A stretch of DNA of 64,000 nucleotides. Source: JABWBD01 sp040768665 (GTDB lineage: Bacteria > Planctomycetota > Planctomycetia > Pirellulales > Thermoguttaceae). The stretch lies in contig JAXGMN010000057.1 of assembly GCA_040768665.1 (NCBI GenBank), forward strand, positions 16,111-80,110, given 5' to 3'. Below are positions 16,313 through 25,374 of the stretch, piece after piece; positions within the stretch are counted from its first letter, which is position 1, and each line of letters opens with the position of its first letter. The notes beneath the pieces were generated by a model, which was not told the origin of the DNA, ran no database searches, and saw only the letters and a program-made list of their open reading frames with translations. A program made the translations under genes and the position numbers.

Positions 16313-18999
16313 CTACTCGGGCAACTTTCCCCGGTCGACAAACCGATACGGCACGAGCCTGACAGGGCCTGGCAGGCCGGAAGGCTCCAGGTCCCATTTC
16401 GACGCGTCGAACGGCTTGTACGTGTGGTCGACGAAATTGATCTCGTAGAACTTCTTCCAATCGACGCCGCGCTGATCCAGGTCTCGGATTCGATTGGCGG
16501 AAAGGTTCGTGACCTCGATGGCGATCTCGTTCCGGCCGGGTCTCAACCCATCGCCGATGTCGATCCGGAACGGGTGGGCAACGACCATGCCGGCCGGTTT
16601 CCCGTTGATCCAGACTCGCGCACTTTCCCGCACGTCTCCAAGGTCGAGAAACCAGCCGTCGGCACGTTCCGAGTTCGTTTCGAAAACGGTCGTGTAGCGA
16701 GCGGCGCCGGCGAAACGGTGGGCCTCGGCTACTTCCGAGTCTGTCCACGATCCGAGCGTGTCCGTCGAAAACGAGCGCGGAAGAACCGGACCGCCTTCCA
16801 CGAATTCGATCCGCCATTCTCCTTCGACGGGTACGGCTGTGCCCGCAGGGCTGGTGACCGGCCAAGCCGGACCTTGCACGGCCCGCTCCGAGAATGTGCG
16901 CAAAATGCGAGTCTCTCCGGGCTGCAACTGGAGGTAGACCTCCACTGTTCCGGACCGGTTCCGCAACGGCGCTACGCCGGTGCGTCCCGCCATGGGATCC
17001 ATCAGCACAGCGGATTGGCAAGGTAAACCCAGCGCAATCCATCGGTCCACCGCCTCAGCCGAATGATTGGCAATGAAATACGCCGCCTGCGAACCGCTCT
17101 TTCGACGAATGAACTTCAGGTGGCTGTCGACCATCGGTTCACGGACGACTTTGGCAGCCTCCAACATCGCTCCGAGATCTTCGCCGAGGACCATTTTCCC
17201 TTCGCCCACGGCGGCGACTCCACGGGAGTCGAACGAAATCTCCTTCAGCGCCGAGTTCAGTCGCCCCCGGCGGTTCGCGTGGTCGAGCCAACCCGGCACA
17301 TCGTCCGGCAACCGTTTCCAGACCAGGACGGTCGCGCCGGCCTTCGCAAGCCGCAGAACATGCTCGAGCGAGTCGATCTTCATGCAGGCGGCCGCGGGCA
17401 GAAGAATCGCGCGGTAGATGCTGCCGCCTTCCGTCCGCAAATTGCCCCCTTCGCACTTCACTCTCTGTATTTGGCGATCGGAAATGAAGTCGAACGTGTA
17501 TCCCTGCTGAATCATCCGGCGACCCGCCTCACCGCAGGCCGTCTCTTCGATCCACTCCGGATGATGCACGGAGAACCGTTGTTCGCTGCCCGAGGGTGTC
17601 ATCCAGAGGTCGTAGATGGGCCAGTAGAGCAATACGTCGTTGTGAGGAACTCCGCTTTGTAGCACACTCTGGCACCGGGTGATGTAGGCGTTCACGGCCG
17701 GTATGTCTCGAAAAATCGAGTTCCGGGCGTTCGCCTGTGTCGACGCATAGAAGAGCCACCCGGGCCAGGCGGCTTCCTTCGGCGCGTAGCAGATGCCGTG
17801 ATAGTAGATGCAATTGATCCCGTTGAGCAGCAGGTTGTCCGATTCCGCTTTGATGTGGGCGAGCGAGGTGTGAAAGTGGTTCCGCAGCCAGGTGAAACTC
17901 TCCGAAACCACCGGGCTCCGGCCCGCCACGTGCGCGGCGGAGGAGGCGAAGCGATTGACCAGATCGCTCTGCCGGTCCGGCCGGATCCATTGCGGCTGCC
18001 GGCGGTAGCCCGGCATGGCGAAGTGACTTGCACCGAACACCTCCGTCTCCGGGATCTCTGCCGCTGCGTACATGTCCAGCAGGTTGGCCGGGGCGCCGTG
18101 GGCCTGCATTCGCAGTCCGCTCCCTCGCTTCTTGCCCCAATCCACGATCATTTCCACGCAATCGAGAAGCAGTTCGGAAAGGGTCTCGCGGTAGTCGCAC
18201 AAAACGCGGCGGACTTCCTCGGGGTCGCCCTTCCCGGCGAGTGCCTCGGCGTGTTCTTCCAGCCCGTAGCCTCGCAGGGCGCCGAAATGCGCCGAGCAGT
18301 TCGGGACACCAGTTTCCAGGGTTTTCAAAGGAGTCGTAATAGAACGCTCGCGGCGACGCCCTCCCCTTCGTCGAAACAGCGGTCCAGCCAGTCCAGATGA
18401 AATCTCACGGCCGCGGCCGAGTAGGGGTTGATTGCCAGCCCCTCTCCACCCGGTCCCGCTCGCTTTACTTTCGCGGCGACCGGCCGGGCAATAATTCGGC
18501 CGTCTTCGACAGCGAAAGTCATCTCGCCGAACTGCGGCGTCACATGCGGTCCGCCCAACCGCCAGCCGGAACTGGGTGTCAGATCGATATTCATTCCCAG
18601 CCGTTTGGCTTCCGCGACCGCGTGATTGAACATGTCGAACCACTTCGGCGAGAAGATCGCGATGAAGCGGTCTTCTTCGCCTCGCACGCCGTAGATCCCG
18701 ATCGTGCCCATATTGCCCCATCCGGCCCTGCGATACGTCTCGAGATTCCAGGTCAGGTCTTCCTTGGTGACGGCGCTGCCGGGCCACCACCAGTAGGCTC
18801 CGGGCCGCATCTCCGGGCAAGCCGCCGGCCAACCAAGATCGCCGCCTGTCTCCGACTGAATGAGAAAGGCCTCCGGGTGCGTCCAGGAGGGGACACCGGC
18901 AGAAACGTCTTCATCGTATTGCCGATCGGTCGCCTTGCCGGACGGGGTGACGGCGAGCAGCACGAAGGCACCCATGAGGATTTTCAACCAGTGGATCAT
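16313..18999 (-). pseudogene. alpha-L-rhamnosidase-like (GH106-type) gene with two frame disruptions
   Basis: Reading the minus strand from ATG 18999 (AAGGAG upstream), a signal peptide (KILMGAFVLLAVTPSGKA) leads into a large glycosidase (MRPGAYWWWPGSAVTKEDL, DLTPSSGWRLGGPHVTPQFG). The frame is lost near 18351, where one extra base precedes codons reading RAFYYDSFENPGNWCPELLG in a second frame. A further extra base near 18281 moves to a third frame, which continues with ALRGYGLEEHAEALAGKGDP to the stop at 16313 and ends in a beta-sandwich domain. Joined, the product is about 890 aa, the usual size for this family. Both disruptions lie in GC-rich runs, so sequencing error is possible. It follows rhaT on the same strand, 23 bp downstream, consistent with release and uptake of rhamnose. 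Confidence 0.8.
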
Positions 19000-19022
19000 A
19001 AGAAGCGACTCCTTCAGCACCT

Positions 19023-20069
19023 TCACTCCGCAGCCAGGTAATTACCGTACCCGATAACCATCGTCGAAGCGATCAAGATCAGGATGCCAAGCCAGACCAG
19101 TCGTTTCGTCTTCGCGCTCGTACCACGCCATTCCCGGAAGTAGAGGCCCCAGAGATTGCTGAATACAATGATAAAAGCCATATGGATCGACCAACTTGAA
19201 AAGTCGTACTGCTCGCCGAGCTTGGTCGTGCCCATTCCGTAGAAGAAAAACTGCCCATACCAGATTACGCCGCCCAGGGCCGAGAGAACGTAGTTCTGAA
19301 TTTGCTTTCCCACCGGCCCCGTGACATAGTCGCCGAAGGAGCGGTTGCGGACATTGAGGATCAAACACCAGGCCGCATTGCTGAGAAATCCACCGAGGAG
19401 GATGACAACGAGCACGGCGTTGTTCGAGTACAAAGGGCGGGTGCCCAGTTCGATCGACAACTCGGCGATCGGCTTGCCGGCCGCCAGGCCGAAGGCAAAA
19501 CAGGCGCTGAGAATTCCCGACACCATCGCCACGGCGAAGCCCTTGCCCAAGGCGAACTCCGCCACGGAGGCCCGCTTCTGCTCGTCGCTCAGTTCGGCCT
19601 CCTTGCCCACTCCTGCCCAACCGCACAAGCCGATGCCGCCCAGGCAGGCCGCCACGCCGGCAAGGATCGTCAGGCCCGACGTTGTCCCGAGAATTGCAGA
19701 CAGTTTGCCCTGGAAAATCGGCGGGATGAGCGTTCCAAAAACCATACAGAATCCAAGGGCCGCGGCGTAGCCAAGCGCCATGCCGAGGTATCGCACTGAA
19801 AGGCCGAACGTCAGATTTCCCAGTCCCCAAAGGATGCCGAACGCGATGCACCATAAGGCTGCGCGTGCCGGCATCCCGCTGAGCACGCCGGACAGATGGG
19901 GCGTGGTGATTGTGGCCACCGACCATGGCGCAGCAAGCCAGGCGGCCAGCCCCATAACCAACCAGAAACTCTCCCATGCCCATCGCCGGACTTGCTTCAA
20001 CGGAACATAGAAACTTCCGGCGGCAAAACCGCCGATGGCATGCAGCAGGACGCCGAGAAAGGGTGCCAT
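19023..20069 (-). CDS. rhaT: L-rhamnose/proton symporter
   Basis: An inner-membrane transporter of 348 aa with about ten hydrophobic segments, matching the length and pattern of RhaT (MAPFLGVLLHAIGGFAAGSF, KQIQNYVLSALGGVIWYGQF, YDFSSWSIHMAFIIVFSNLW). It would import L-rhamnose by proton symport. The rhamnosidase-like gene begins 23 bp downstream, so the pair forms a small rhamnose scavenging operon. The region just upstream contains the hairpin element at 20106-20188, which may lie in the leader. Confidence 0.88.
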   Translation of the reverse strand: MAPFLGVLLHAIGGFAAGSFYVPLKQVRRWAWESFWLVMGLAAWLAAPWSVATITTPHLSGVLSGMPARAALWCIAFGILWGLGNLTFGLSVRYLGMALGYAAALGFCMVFGTLIPPIFQGKLSAILGTTSGLTILAGVAACLGGIGLCGWAGVGKEAELSDEQKRASVAEFALGKGFAVAMVSGILSACFAFGLAAGKPIAELSIELGTRPLYSNNAVLVVILLGGFLSNAAWCLILNVRNRSFGDYVTGPVGKQIQNYVLSALGGVIWYGQFFFYGMGTTKLGEQYDFSSWSIHMAFIIVFSNLWGLYFREWRGTSAKTKRLVWLGILILIASTMVIGYGNYLAAE

Positions 20070-20105
20070 AAGACTTGTGGGATTCGATCGTTGTCTAACA
20101 GTGCT

Positions 20106-20188
20106 CCGTCAAAGTTGGAGTGATGGGTAGCGGAAGTCGTGAGACTTCCGGCCGCGAACTCTCACGAGTTCGGCTACACCCGTCAAAG
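20106..20188. mobile_element. branched hairpin element flanked by 9-bp direct repeats
   Basis: Two hairpins, GGAAGTC-GTGA-GACTTCC (20132-20149) and GAACTC-TCAC-GAGTTC (20156-20171), are enclosed by an outer stem GGGTAGC / GCTACACCC (20125-20131 with 20173-20181). This gives a three-way-junction shape. CCGTCAAAG occurs on both sides (20106-20114 and 20180-20188), which looks like a target duplication although it overlaps the outer stem by two bases. The element lies 37 bp upstream of rhaT. The remaining gap to 20460 holds no gene. Confidence 0.55.
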
Positions 20189-20460
20189 GAAGATTGCTGG
20201 AGCACGAGTCGGTTCTTCAATGGTCAAGCGGCAGTCGGACGCTCATTGTAACCGCCGTCCTGGCGGCTGTCGCCTGGCGGGGTAACGGTTCGCGCCCACG
20301 GCCGGAGACCGGTCCCTATTTGGGCCAGTCGGCGCGGCTTGGCCACAGACACGTTGGCCGAAGACATGGACCCGCCCCCCTCTCTTCCGCCGCGTACGTA
20401 TACCTCGCGGGTGGCATCAGCGGCACTACCACGGAACCCCGCGATTCTGCCCGCTCATGC

Positions 20461-20489
20461 TTGTCCCCGGCCCATTGTGAACGTATAAT
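20461..20489 (+). promoter_or_regulatory. sigma70-like promoter of the TetR/efflux operon
   Basis: TTGTCC, 17-bp spacer and a perfect TATAAT -10 box (20484-20489), 18 bp before the tetR-type start codon. The predicted transcript would be nearly leaderless for the regulator. Confidence 0.6.
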
Positions 20490-20495
20490 CACAAT
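20474..20495. promoter_or_regulatory. candidate TetR operator overlapping the -10 box
   Basis: A perfect inverted repeat ATTGTGA-N8-TCACAAT covers the -10 box at 20484-20489. This is the placement expected for autorepression by the TetR-type regulator encoded directly downstream. It shares GTGAAC with the second palindrome at 21131. Confidence 0.55.
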
Positions 20496-20506
20496 ACAGG
20501 TGATTT

Positions 20507-21112
20507 ATGAGTGACGAGAAGCTTGCGACCGAAATCCGCAGAGAACAAATTGTCGAGGCCGCGCTGGTTCTGGTCGCCAGCCAGGGACTGAGCCGGCTGA
20601 GCGTGGCGGCCGTTGCGAGGCGCGTGGGTCTCGTTCCCTCCGGGATCTATCGCCATTTTCGCAGTAAGGACGAGATCCTTTCGGCCATGCTCGACCTGAT
20701 CGAACGCCGCCTGGCCGACAATGTCCGAGCCGCGTCGGAAGAATCGGCCGACCCGCTCCAGCGGCTTCGGGGCGTGCTGGCCCGACACGTGCGATTTATC
20801 CGCGAAGGGCGGGCGATTCCCCGGATAGTCTTCGCCGACGAATCGTTTGTCGGAAACCCGCAGCGAAAGACGCGGGTGGAGCAAATCCTTCGTACCTACC
20901 TCGGCCAGATCGGCGCCATCGTGCGACAGGGACAAGCCGAAGGGCAGTTCCGGCCCGACTTGGACCCCGAGACGGTGGCCATGATGATGATGGGTATCGT
21001 CATGCCAGCCGGAATCCGCTGGCATCTGTCCAATGGCGACTTCGATGTCACCCGCCATGTCGACCGTGCCTGGCAGTTGCTCATTCGTGCGATCGCCCCA
21101 CCCGCCCCCTGA
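20507..21112 (+). CDS. TetR-family transcriptional regulator
   Basis: A protein of 201 aa. The N-terminal helix-turn-helix is clear (SRLSVAAVARRVGLVPSGIY, then RHFRSKDEILSAML), followed by an all-helical ligand/dimer domain. TetR regulators usually repress a neighbouring transporter until a ligand is bound. The ATG at 20507 follows AGGTGATTT. It is the first gene of a six-gene unit encoding an ABC exporter, and a palindrome covers its own promoter, so autoregulation is likely. The inducer is unknown. Confidence 0.9.
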   Translation: MSDEKLATEIRREQIVEAALVLVASQGLSRLSVAAVARRVGLVPSGIYRHFRSKDEILSAMLDLIERRLADNVRAASEESADPLQRLRGVLARHVRFIREGRAIPRIVFADESFVGNPQRKTRVEQILRTYLGQIGAIVRQGQAEGQFRPDLDPETVAMMMMGIVMPAGIRWHLSNGDFDVTRHVDRAWQLLIRAIAPPAP

Positions 21113-21130
21113 ATTTTTTTTGCCCAGGAA

Positions 21131-21146
21131 GTGAACCACAGTTCAC
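21131..21146. promoter_or_regulatory. second candidate operator before the membrane fusion gene
   Basis: A perfect palindrome GTGAAC-CACA-GTTCAC lies between the regulator stop and the start of the fusion-protein gene. It shares GTGAAC and CACAA elements with the operator at 20474. No strong promoter is seen beside it. Confidence 0.4.
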
Positions 21147-21159
21147 AAGGAGAGAGGTG

Positions 21160-22332
21160 ATGAAGAAGGTGATCCTTGTCGCGCTGCTGGTTCTCGGCAT
21201 CTCGTCGCTCCTCGTCTATCGATTCGTAATCGCCCGCAACGGGGGCAACGGCGAGGGTATCTTTGTTTTGGGGAATATCGAAGCGACCGACGCCGAAGTG
21301 AGCTTCAAAATACCGGGACGAGTGGACAAACGGCTCGTGGATGAAGGCGAAATGGTTCGCCGGGATCAGGTCGTCGCCGTGCTGGACGATGCCGATCTGC
21401 GTGCGGAAGTTGAACTCAGACGCGCGGAACTCGCGGCCACCAAAGCTGCTTTGGCCGAGCTGGAGGCCGGCTCCCGTCCGGAAGAGATCGCCGCGGCGAA
21501 AGCGGCGATGGAGCGGGCGGCGGCGGCGTTGAAGGAACTCGAGACCGGTTCGCGCCCGCAGGAAATCGCGGCAGCCAAGGCAGCGATGGAAGCAGCCCAA
21601 GCCGATTTGGCCAAGGCCGAGGCGGACCTGGGCCGGATTTCGCGGCTGCGGGAGCAGAACGTCGTCTCTGCCGAGGAATACGACCGGGCCAGGGCGACTT
21701 ACCAGGTTGCCTCGCAGCGGGCCCGCGAGGCGGCCGAGCAATTCGATCTGGTCACCGAAGGACCGCGTCAGGAGAAGATTGAAAACGCCCGCGCCGCGCT
21801 GGCGGAAGCCAAGGCCCGCTATGAGTTGGTTGTTGCCGGCCCTCGCAGGGAGACGATCGATCAGGCCAAGGCCCGGGTCGAGCAGGCCGCCGCTGCATGG
21901 CAACTGGCCGAGACACGGCTCGGTTATGCGACGGTCGTCTCGCCCTTGACCGGCATGGTTCTTTCGAAAAACATCGAGCCGGGCGAGTACGTTGCCCCGG
22001 GCACGCCGGTGGTGACGGTCGGCGACCTGGTCAATGTCTGGCTTCGCGCTTACATCGAAGAGACCGATCTGGGCAAAGTGAAGCTCGGCCAGCCGGCCCG
22101 GGTGACCGCCGACACCTGGCCCGGAAAAGTACACGATGGCCGAGTCTCGTTCATCGCCGACGAGGCGGAATTCACCCCCAAGAACGTTCAGACGCAAGCG
22201 CAACGGGTTAAACTGGTCTACCGCATCAAAATCGACATCCACAATCCGGCCCAAGAGTTGAAGCCCGGAATGCCCGCCGATGCCGAGATCCTGATCGATG
22301 CTCCCACACCGGCCGAGACTCGGGACCGCTGA
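21160..22332 (+). CDS. HlyD/YbhG-type membrane fusion protein
   Basis: A periplasmic adaptor of 390 aa linking an inner-membrane ABC exporter to the outer envelope. The N-terminal anchor (VILVALLVLGISSLLVYRFV) is followed by a lipoyl half-motif (VSFKIPGRVDKRLVDEGEMV), a long alpha-helical hairpin (about residues 70-240), the second lipoyl half (TVVSPLTGMVLSKNIEPGEY) and a beta-barrel. The hairpin contains near-identical units AGSRPEEIAAAKAAMERAAA and TGSRPQEIAAAKAAMEAAQA, pointing to internal duplication. AAGGAG precedes the ATG at 21160; a GTG one codon upstream is possible. Confidence 0.9.
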   Translation: MKKVILVALLVLGISSLLVYRFVIARNGGNGEGIFVLGNIEATDAEVSFKIPGRVDKRLVDEGEMVRRDQVVAVLDDADLRAEVELRRAELAATKAALAELEAGSRPEEIAAAKAAMERAAAALKELETGSRPQEIAAAKAAMEAAQADLAKAEADLGRISRLREQNVVSAEEYDRARATYQVASQRAREAAEQFDLVTEGPRQEKIENARAALAEAKARYELVVAGPRRETIDQAKARVEQAAAAWQLAETRLGYATVVSPLTGMVLSKNIEPGEYVAPGTPVVTVGDLVNVWLRAYIEETDLGKVKLGQPARVTADTWPGKVHDGRVSFIADEAEFTPKNVQTQAQRVKLVYRIKIDIHNPAQELKPGMPADAEILIDAPTPAETRDR

Positions 22333-22356
22333 TTCGAGCGAAAGGCACGCGTTCCC

Positions 22357-23274
22357 ATGGATGCCATCCGAGCGGAACATCTGACCAAACGATTCGGCGA
22401 CGTGGTCGCCGTCGACGATCTCTCCCTCACCGTGGACAAGGGGGAGATATTTGGGCTGGTCGGACCGGATGGCGCAGGCAAGACGACCACGATGCGGCTT
22501 CTCACTTCGATTATGGATCCCGATGGCGGAGAAGCCTGGGTTGCGGGCCGGCACGTCGTCCGCGAGGCGGAGAGGGTTAAGGAAGGGATCGGCTATATGA
22601 GTCAGCGGTTCGGGCTCTATCCCGACCTGACGGTGCTGGAGAATATCAACTTCTACGCCGACATCTACAGCGAACCCCGCAAAGGTCGTCAGGAGAAGAT
22701 CGAGAGGCTTCTGGCCTTCAGCAATCTTGCACCATTCAAGCGGCGGCTGGCCGGAAATCTGTCCGGCGGGATGAAGCAGAAACTCGGGCTGGCCTGTGCC
22801 CTGATCCACACGCCCGAGGTTCTTTTTCTCGACGAGCCGACCAACGGCGTCGATCCGGTCTCCCGCCGCGATTTCTGGCGAATCCTCTACCAGTTGCTCC
22901 GTCAGGACGTGACGATCTTCGTCTCCACCGCCTACCTGGACGAAGCGGAACGTGCCAGCCGCGTCGGCCTGATCCATCATGGAAAGCTGCTCGCCTGCGG
23001 CACGCCCGATGAGGTGAAACGCCTGATGCGAGGCACGATTCTCGAGGTTCAAGCGTCGAATCCACGGCGCGCGACGTCGTTGTTGCGAGAGCAGCTTGGA
23101 GCCGACTCGGTGGGGCTGTTCGGCGACCGGGTGCACGTCGTCGGCCGGGATCCCGGGGAAATGGCTCGCCGTGCAGAGTCGATTCTGGCCGACGGCGGCC
23201 TTGCGGCGATTGGAATCCGGCCCGTGGAACCTACGCTCGAGGATGTCTTTGTTTCCGTCCTGGGACAACGATGA
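22357..23274 (+). CDS. ABC transporter ATP-binding protein (first)
   Basis: An ATPase of 305 aa that powers the exporter. Walker A is GPDGAGKTTT, the signature is NLSGGMKQK, Walker B is VLFLDEPTNGVD, and the C-terminal domain ends EPTLEDVFVSVLG as in drug/export ATPases of the YbhF/DrrA type. The Walker A has Asp where Asn is usual (GPNGAGKST). In YbhF the two ATPase halves are fused; here they are separate genes, and this stop overlaps the next start (ATGA). Confidence 0.92.
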   Translation: MDAIRAEHLTKRFGDVVAVDDLSLTVDKGEIFGLVGPDGAGKTTTMRLLTSIMDPDGGEAWVAGRHVVREAERVKEGIGYMSQRFGLYPDLTVLENINFYADIYSEPRKGRQEKIERLLAFSNLAPFKRRLAGNLSGGMKQKLGLACALIHTPEVLFLDEPTNGVDPVSRRDFWRILYQLLRQDVTIFVSTAYLDEAERASRVGLIHHGKLLACGTPDEVKRLMRGTILEVQASNPRRATSLLREQLGADSVGLFGDRVHVVGRDPGEMARRAESILADGGLAAIGIRPVEPTLEDVFVSVLGQR

Positions 23275-24242
23275 TGGAACAGAACCGCAAGGCCGTGACC
23301 GTCGAGAACCTCGAGCGCCGCTTCGGCAGCTTCGTGGCCGTCGATCGCGTCAGCTTCGAAGTTGCCCAAGGAGAGGTTTTCGGCTTTCTTGGCCCCAACG
23401 GCGCCGGGAAATCGACGACCATCCGCATGCTCTGCGGCATCCTTTCGCCCACCGGCGGTTCAGGCACCGTCGGCGGATTCGATATTGCACGCCAGGCCGA
23501 GAGTATCAAGGAGACGATCGGGTACATGAGCCAGAGGTTCTCGCTCTACGAAGATCTCACTGTCGAGGAGAACATTGATTTCTACAGCGGGATTTATCGG
23601 ATCCCGGCCGAGAAGAAGAAGTCCCGCAAAGAGTGGGTGATCGAGATGGCCGGCTTGAAAGACCATCGCAAGAGCCGCACGTCGATTCTTTCCGGAGGCT
23701 GGAAGCAGCGGCTCGCACTCGGCTGCGCGGTCCTCCACGAACCGCCGATTCTCTTTCTCGACGAGCCGACCTCGGGAGTCGACCCGATCAGCCGACGCCA
23801 GTTCTGGGATCTGATCTACGAAATGGCCGATCGCGGCGTGACCGTCTTCGTCACCACGCACTACATGGAAGAAGCCGAATACTGCGATCGACTGGGACTG
23901 ATTTACCGCGGTGAGTTGATCGCCGTCGGCACGCCCGGCGAATTGAAGGCCGAGTTCATGGCCGACGACGTTCTGGGGATTCTCTGCGACCGCCCGGAAA
24001 TCGCCATGGGGCTGATCGAGCACCTGCCGGCCGTGAAAGACGTGGCGCTTTTCGGACGGGGGCTTCACGTGGTTGCGCAAGACGGCGACGCGGCCGGCAG
24101 GGACGTCCGCCGCAGACTGGAACAGGAGGGCTATCGCGTCGAGCGGATCGAGAAAATCGTGCCGTCTTTGGAAGACGTCTTCGTCTCACTCATCGAGGCC
24201 CGCGACCGGCAGGACCAACCGCAGGCGGAGGTCCGGCGATGA
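23271..24242 (+). CDS. ABC transporter ATP-binding protein (second)
   Basis: An ATPase of 323 aa and likely heterodimer partner of the preceding one. Walker A GPNGAGKSTT, signature ILSGGWKQR, Walker B ILFLDEPTSGVD and switch His in VTTHYMEEAEYCD. The C terminus again shows VPSLEDVFVSLIE. It overlaps the previous gene and the following permease by four bases each, so translation is probably coupled. Confidence 0.92.
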   Translation: MMEQNRKAVTVENLERRFGSFVAVDRVSFEVAQGEVFGFLGPNGAGKSTTIRMLCGILSPTGGSGTVGGFDIARQAESIKETIGYMSQRFSLYEDLTVEENIDFYSGIYRIPAEKKKSRKEWVIEMAGLKDHRKSRTSILSGGWKQRLALGCAVLHEPPILFLDEPTSGVDPISRRQFWDLIYEMADRGVTVFVTTHYMEEAEYCDRLGLIYRGELIAVGTPGELKAEFMADDVLGILCDRPEIAMGLIEHLPAVKDVALFGRGLHVVAQDGDAAGRDVRRRLEQEGYRVERIEKIVPSLEDVFVSLIEARDRQDQPQAEVRR

Positions 24243-25372
24243 ACCTGCGCCGAGTATCCGCCGTCGCCCGCAAAGAATTCCTGCACGTGGTTCGCGATCC
24301 GTGGAGTCTCGGCATGGGAATCGCCATTCCCATGCTCCTCCTTCTCATGTTCGGCTACGCCCTGACGCTCGACGTCGACGATGTGCCACTGATCGTGTGG
24401 GACCAGGACCAGACGCAGGCGAGCCGCGATTTGACCAGCCGGTTCAGTGGCTCGCGATACTTCTCGCTTCGCGAGGCGGTTCGAGACTACGGCGATCTGG
24501 TGGAGGCAATCGACACGCGCCGTGCCATGGTGGCCTTAGTCATTCCATCGGACTTCGCGGCCCGGATTCGAACCGGTCGCGACGCCCCGGTGCAGCTTAT
24601 CGTCGATGGCAGCGATGCCAATACCGCCACCCTGGCCATCAGCTATGCCGAAGCGGTCGTGCAGGGCTACTCGCAGGAGATGCAGATTCGGCAGATGCAG
24701 AAGAGCGGGAGGCCGGAGTTGCGAATCCCGCTGGAAGTCCGTCCCCGAGTCTGGTTCAACCCGGAGCTGGAGTCGAAGAACTACATCATTCCCGGACTGA
24801 TCGCCGTGATCATGATGGTAATCGCGGCGCTCTTAACGTCGCTGACGGTCGCAAGGGAATGGGAACGCGGAACGATGGAACAACTGATATCCACTCCGGT
24901 CAAAGGCCACGAGCTGATCCTTGGCAAGCTGGTCCCGTACTTCGCAATCGGCATGGTCGACGTGGCCGTGGCGGTGTTGATGGGCGAGTTTCTCTTCGAT
25001 GTCGCTCTCCGAGGCAACGTTGCCCTGCTATTCGCCATGGCAGCCGTGTTCCTCACCGGCGCGCTGGGCATGGGCATGCTGATCAGCATTGTCATGAAGA
25101 ACCAACTCCTGGCCAGCCAGTTTGCCATGGTGACGACGTTCCTGCCGGCGTTTCTGCTTTCCGGCTTCATGTTCGCAATCGCCAACATGCCCGCGCCGAT
25201 CCAGGCGATCACCCATATCGTGCCTGCGCGGTATTTTGTGGCCCTGCTGAAGGGAATCTACCTGAAGGGCGTGGGGCTGGAAATTCTCGCGGGCGAGGCA
25301 ATCCTGCTGGCGGTCTTCGGGATGATCGTGTTGCTGTTGGCAAACGTCAAGTTCAAGAAGAAACTCGTGTAG
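24239..25372 (+). CDS. ABC-2 type permease (YbhS/YbhR-like, first)
   Basis: A membrane protein of 377 aa. One N-terminal helix (MGIAIPMLLLLMFGYALTL) is followed by a large extracytoplasmic domain (about 45-175) and five C-terminal helices, the ABC2_membrane layout, with GTMEQLISTPVKGHELILGK. It forms half of the export channel. The start overlaps the upstream ATPase stop (ATGA). Substrate is unknown; homologues export drugs or lipophilic compounds. Confidence 0.9.
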   Translation: MNLRRVSAVARKEFLHVVRDPWSLGMGIAIPMLLLLMFGYALTLDVDDVPLIVWDQDQTQASRDLTSRFSGSRYFSLREAVRDYGDLVEAIDTRRAMVALVIPSDFAARIRTGRDAPVQLIVDGSDANTATLAISYAEAVVQGYSQEMQIRQMQKSGRPELRIPLEVRPRVWFNPELESKNYIIPGLIAVIMMVIAALLTSLTVAREWERGTMEQLISTPVKGHELILGKLVPYFAIGMVDVAVAVLMGEFLFDVALRGNVALLFAMAAVFLTGALGMGMLISIVMKNQLLASQFAMVTTFLPAFLLSGFMFAIANMPAPIQAITHIVPARYFVALLKGIYLKGVGLEILAGEAILLAVFGMIVLLLANVKFKKKLV

Positions 25373-25374
25373 CG

